Shown here piece after piece: positions 61,508 through 64,000 of a DNA stretch of 64,000 nt (position 1 is the first letter of the stretch; each line of letters opens with the position of its first letter). The notes under the pieces were generated by a model that was not told the DNA's origin, searched no databases, and saw nothing but the letters and a program-made list of their open reading frames with translations. Source of the DNA: an uncultured Bacteroidia bacterium (GTDB lineage Bacteria; Bacteroidota; Bacteroidia; Bacteroidales; UBA932); NCBI GenBank assembly GCA_902785825.1, contig CACZZZ010000004.1:62001-126000 (forward strand), written 5' to 3'. The position numbers and the translations under genes are program-made.

Positions 61508-62020
61508 CTATTTGCTATGAGTCTCCAGGAAACCGGCCACATCGGAGGTTCTGATCAGACCGCTCACGCAGATCAGGGCTCCACTGCCTGGAGCGCTGAT
61601 AATCAGGTTTTTGATGTCATTGCCATCATCGGTGGGAACAGCGAAAATCCGGACTTTCTCATCACCGTCCTTAGCCTCTACGAGGAGGAAATCCTTTTTC
61701 AGGACCTTGGAAAGTCTCGACTCGAAGTCCCGCTTGACGCTGGCCTCACAGTCATCGTAGCTCGCTATCGAGACCTGGTTGACATCCCGCATCAGAGAAA
61801 GCAGTTCCTGGGCGTCCTTGTCTGAGCTTCTACTCATCGCTGCTTTCACGACCGAAAGGCCTAACCTTCCGAGGTTAATCATTTGGAAATCAGTGTGTCC
61901 TGAATATTCTTTCATCAGCAGGGTGACCCGCTTGCCATGGTCTATGGCCGAGGCTTCCGCCGGGGCGATCCAACCCGTCAGGGCGACCAGGGTAATAAAT
62001 GTTATGATTGTCTTTCTCAT
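61508..62020 (-). CDS. exported DUF4252 family protein, first of the operon
   Basis: A 170-residue exported protein (signal residues 1-24). It has the DUF4252 layout: MINLGRLGLSVVKAAMSRSS, LLSLMRDVNQVSIASYDDCE, a beta part VEAKDGDEKVRIFAVP and the end IISAPGSGALICVSGLIRT. It is upstream of the sigma gene and probably the first gene of the transcript. Function is unknown; three related copies in one operon suggest a paired or graded role. Confidence 0.78.
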   Translation of the reverse strand: MRKTIITFITLVALTGWIAPAEASAIDHGKRVTLLMKEYSGHTDFQMINLGRLGLSVVKAAMSRSSDKDAQELLSLMRDVNQVSIASYDDCEASVKRDFESRLSKVLKKDFLLVEAKDGDEKVRIFAVPTDDGNDIKNLIISAPGSGALICVSGLIRTSDVAGFLETHSK

Positions 62021-62070
62021 CTCGATAGTAAAGACGGAAATGTTGGCGAAATGTTAAGAAGTAGGTTGGA

Positions 62071-62091
62071 ATGGCCGCTCATGTCGGCCAT
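62071..62091 (-). terminator. possible weak hairpin after cpsB
   Basis: ATGGCCG / CGGCCAT stem of 7 bases with a 7-base loop, 8 bases beyond the cpsB stop. A T-run is lacking, so termination is uncertain. Confidence 0.3.
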
Positions 62092-62098
62092 GACGGGG

Positions 62099-62800
62099 CT
62101 ACAGGGAGCGGAAGGTGGGAAGTGCCTTGGGGCCGATGGAACGGGAAGGCCAGCCGTCAAGCATGGTGATGGTGTGGATGTCAGTGCCGGCGTAGTCGTA
62201 ATAGCCTTTCTTGAGCAAGGCCTCGGCGACAGACTTGACCGAAGATCCATAATAACCCGCCAACGAAAAGAGGTTGAGCTGGAAGAGAATCTTCATCTCC
62301 TTCAGCCTGTCGTAATCTTTGGGAGACATATAGACGTACCTCTCCGGATGGGCCAGAACCGGGAAATAACCGGCGGACTTGACTTTCTCAAGAATACTAT
62401 GGAACCCGTAAGGAGGGGTGAAGTACGAAGTCTCGACAAGGAGGTGGTCAGCCCTCGGGCCCATAGGCAGGAAGTCATTGTCTTCCAAGCGTTTCTCAAA
62501 GAGGTTGTCGATCATGTTCTCCGCTCCGAGATGCAACTCGATCGGACCGGAGTACGCCGAGCGCAAGGCCTCGAACCTGGCCTTGAGGTCTTCAGTGGTA
62601 TTAGGAATATCCTCCATGATGTGAGGCGTGAGCCAAACCGACCGGAAGCCCATCTCCTCATAACGGCCCAATATGGCCAGGGATTCGTCAAGTTCCTTAA
62701 CACCATCATCCACCCCGGGAAGGATGTGGGAATGGCAGTCAGTGAAACCTTCGAAAATGTGGGAAGAAGTGAGAGTCAAACGCTTGGTAAAAGGCCACAT
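62099..62800 (-). CDS. CpsB/CapC-type tyrosine-protein phosphatase (PHP family)
   Basis: A 233-residue PHP-superfamily phosphatase. Metal motifs visible are DCHSHILPGVDDG near residue 20, TPHIMED, GAENMI, PVLAHPERY and the late AGTDIH. These enzymes dephosphorylate the tyrosine kinase that controls export of capsule or exopolysaccharide. It follows a nucleotide-sugar dehydratase by 9 bases in a polysaccharide cluster that runs out of the window. Specific kinase partner is not in view. Confidence 0.88.
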   Translation of the reverse strand: MWPFTKRLTLTSSHIFEGFTDCHSHILPGVDDGVKELDESLAILGRYEEMGFRSVWLTPHIMEDIPNTTEDLKARFEALRSAYSGPIELHLGAENMIDNLFEKRLEDNDFLPMGPRADHLLVETSYFTPPYGFHSILEKVKSAGYFPVLAHPERYVYMSPKDYDRLKEMKILFQLNLFSLAGYYGSSVKSVAEALLKKGYYDYAGTDIHTITMLDGWPSRSIGPKALPTFRSL

Positions 62801-62809
62801 ATCAAAAAC

Positions 62810-64000
62810 CTACTTGTCCAGCACAGAGAATACTGAATGGTTGCTGACATATTCAGGGACGAGGTGCTTCATCGCGGCGACAGTCTTGAAGTCGTCATAT
62901 TCCCGAGAGATCGCTATCAACTCGTCGATTTTCTCCTTGACCTCTGAATAGTCATATTCACGCACAGAGGCGATACGGATCTTCTCGTGGAAGGAAGGCT
63001 TTGTAGTCTCTTCAGAATCAAGCAGTTCCTCATAGAGTTTCTCGCCGTCCCGCAGGCCGGTGTATTTTATCTCGACATCTTTGGCGCCGCTCATCTCGAT
63101 CATCCTCTTGGCGAGGTCCGCAATCCTGACCGGCTTGCCCATGTCGAAAACGAATATCTCTCCCCCATTGCCCTTCGTGCCAGCCTCAAGCACAAGTTTG
63201 CAAGCCTCCGGAATGAGCATGAAATAACGTATGATGTCCGGATGGGTCACTGTGACAGGGCCGCCTTCCCTTATCTGCCTCTCGAAAACCGGAATGACTG
63301 AACCATTGGAACCCAGCACATTACCGAAACGGGTCGTGACAAACTGGGTACGGCCCTTGACGACACCATCCGCGACAGCCTTGTTAAGGCTCTGGACGTA
63401 AATCTCACATATCCGCTTGGAGCAGCCCATCACGTTGGTAGGGTTAACAGCCTTGTCCGTAGAGATCATCACGAACTTGCGGACTCCGTACTTCACGGAA
63501 AGGTCCGCGAGAATCTTGGTCCCATAGACATTGTTCTGAATGCTCTCGGAAGGGTTGTCCTCCATCATGGGAACATGCTTGTAGGCGGCGGCGTGGAAAA
63601 CGATATCCGGCTGGAAAGTCTTGAACACAGCCTCCATCCTGTCCTCGTTGGTTATGCTCGTGACAAGGGTCGTAGCCTCCACTGAGGGGAATTCCTTGGC
63701 CATCATGAGCCTGATATCATGCTGCGGTGTCTCAGCCGAATCGATCAGCATCATCTTAGCGGGTCCGAAAGAAGCCACCTGCCGGACAATCTCACTGCCG
63801 ATGCTGCCTGCGGAACCCGTGATCAGCACATTCTTACCTTTCAGTAAGGCGGCCACGGAATCCATGTCCAGGGCGATCTCATCCCTCGGCAGGAGATCCT
63901 CCACACTGACTTGATTCAATATAGGTGCCCCGGCAATCTGGTTCTTGTCCCACAGCACGGCGTTCTGGGAGAAGAATATCTTCGCACCGCTAGAAAGAAT
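62810..64000 (-). CDS. CapD/FlaA1-like UDP-sugar 4,6-dehydratase, N-terminal part outside the window
   Basis: The frame is open to base 64000, so only the last 396 residues are visible. They contain a short-chain dehydrogenase domain: ITGSAGSIGSEIVRQVAS, AAAYKHVPMMEDNPSE, STDKAVNPTNVMGCSKRICE (MGxSK in place of YxxxK, as in inverting UDP-GlcNAc 4,6-dehydratases) and TRFGNVLGSNGSVIPVF. The preceding linker VEDLLPRDEI is typical of the long membrane-anchored form with N-terminal helices. It makes UDP-4-keto-6-deoxy-hexosamines for surface polysaccharide. It precedes cpsB by 9 bases. Confidence 0.88.
   Translation of the reverse strand: MLSSGAKIFFSQNAVLWDKNQIAGAPILNQVSVEDLLPRDEIALDMDSVAALLKGKNVLITGSAGSIGSEIVRQVASFGPAKMMLIDSAETPQHDIRLMMAKEFPSVEATTLVTSITNEDRMEAVFKTFQPDIVFHAAAYKHVPMMEDNPSESIQNNVYGTKILADLSVKYGVRKFVMISTDKAVNPTNVMGCSKRICEIYVQSLNKAVADGVVKGRTQFVTTRFGNVLGSNGSVIPVFERQIREGGPVTVTHPDIIRYFMLIPEACKLVLEAGTKGNGGEIFVFDMGKPVRIADLAKRMIEMSGAKDVEIKYTGLRDGEKLYEELLDSEETTKPSFHEKIRIASVREYDYSEVKEKIDELIAISREYDDFKTVAAMKHLVPEYVSNHSVFSVLDK

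Noticed and set aside
61937..62836. A 299-codon plus-strand frame across cpsB
   Set aside because: It is antisense to a clear PHP phosphatase and to the first DUF4252 gene; the translation has no recognisable domain.
1..64000. CRISPR arrays, prophage or transposase genes
   Set aside because: No regularly spaced direct repeats, integrases, transposases or phage structural genes were found.

Overview
The window looks like a chromosomal segment of an uncultured member of Bacteroidota, most likely Bacteroidales. Three things support this: families largely confined to that phylum (DUF3276, DUF5606, DUF5683, DUF6340, DUF4252, long NusB), menaquinone and anaerobic glycerol-3-phosphate genes, and repeated TAnnTTTG/TTCG promoter boxes. 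No species can be named from sequence alone. No phage, plasmid, insertion sequence or CRISPR array is visible.

Layout. 1-1860 (+): end of a KdsC-like phosphatase, Maf, a secreted esterase. 1887-18189 (-): CNNM transporter, thiamine-type TonB receptor under a TPP riboswitch, glutaminyl cyclase, ubiE/menA, RNase P RNA, glpABC, a DUF6340 lipoprotein, rimO, DUF5606, coaE, YbbR, yajC, nusB. 18271-21969 (+): DUF3276, then a three-gene exported 3-keto-glycoside operon, facing a GH106 rhamnosidase (-). 25468-31597 (+): MTA/SAH deaminase, purine nucleoside phosphorylase, small membrane protein, nadE, obgE, PAP2 phosphatase. 31548-36783 (-): tgt, LptF/G permease, uracil permease, dut, murF. 36883-39520: nucleoside symporter, a zinc-ribbon protein (-), a short SSB and a candidate structured RNA. 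39522-44611: dTDP-rhamnose genes (rfbB on -, rfbDAC on +) separated by pdxA and rnhA. 44593-54237: recG (-), a lipoprotein, tRNA-Phe (-), priA, parA-parB-DUF5683-mltD. 54238-59606: an HhH/beta-barrel protein (-), an HPRT-adenylate kinase fusion, a GH88-DUF2264 fusion. 59610-62020 (-): an ECF sigma operon with three DUF4252 proteins. 62099-64000 (-): capsule-type phosphatase and a nucleotide-sugar dehydratase cut by the window edge.

Functional themes. GlpABC would feed electrons into menaquinone, whose last two biosynthetic genes (menA, ubiE) lie just across rnpB. Purine and pyrimidine salvage recurs (MtaD, PunA, nucleoside symporter, UraA, Dut, HPRT-Adk). Carbohydrate work is split between the 3-keto operon, GH106 and GH88-DUF2264, while rfbABCD, CpsB and the CapD-like enzyme build surface polysaccharide.

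Most unusual signals. A short dispersed repeat (core TTCGCTTCGCTCAGAATGAC) occurs at least six times, always in the same orientation; it is translated in frame inside three conserved enzymes and supplies the end of a fourth gene. A candidate ncRNA at 39324-39497 has a promoter as good as those of the rnpB and tRNA genes. Five genes have a promoter box ending only 5-6 bases before the start codon, suggesting leaderless mRNAs. The ECF sigma/DUF4252 operon has no assigned function.
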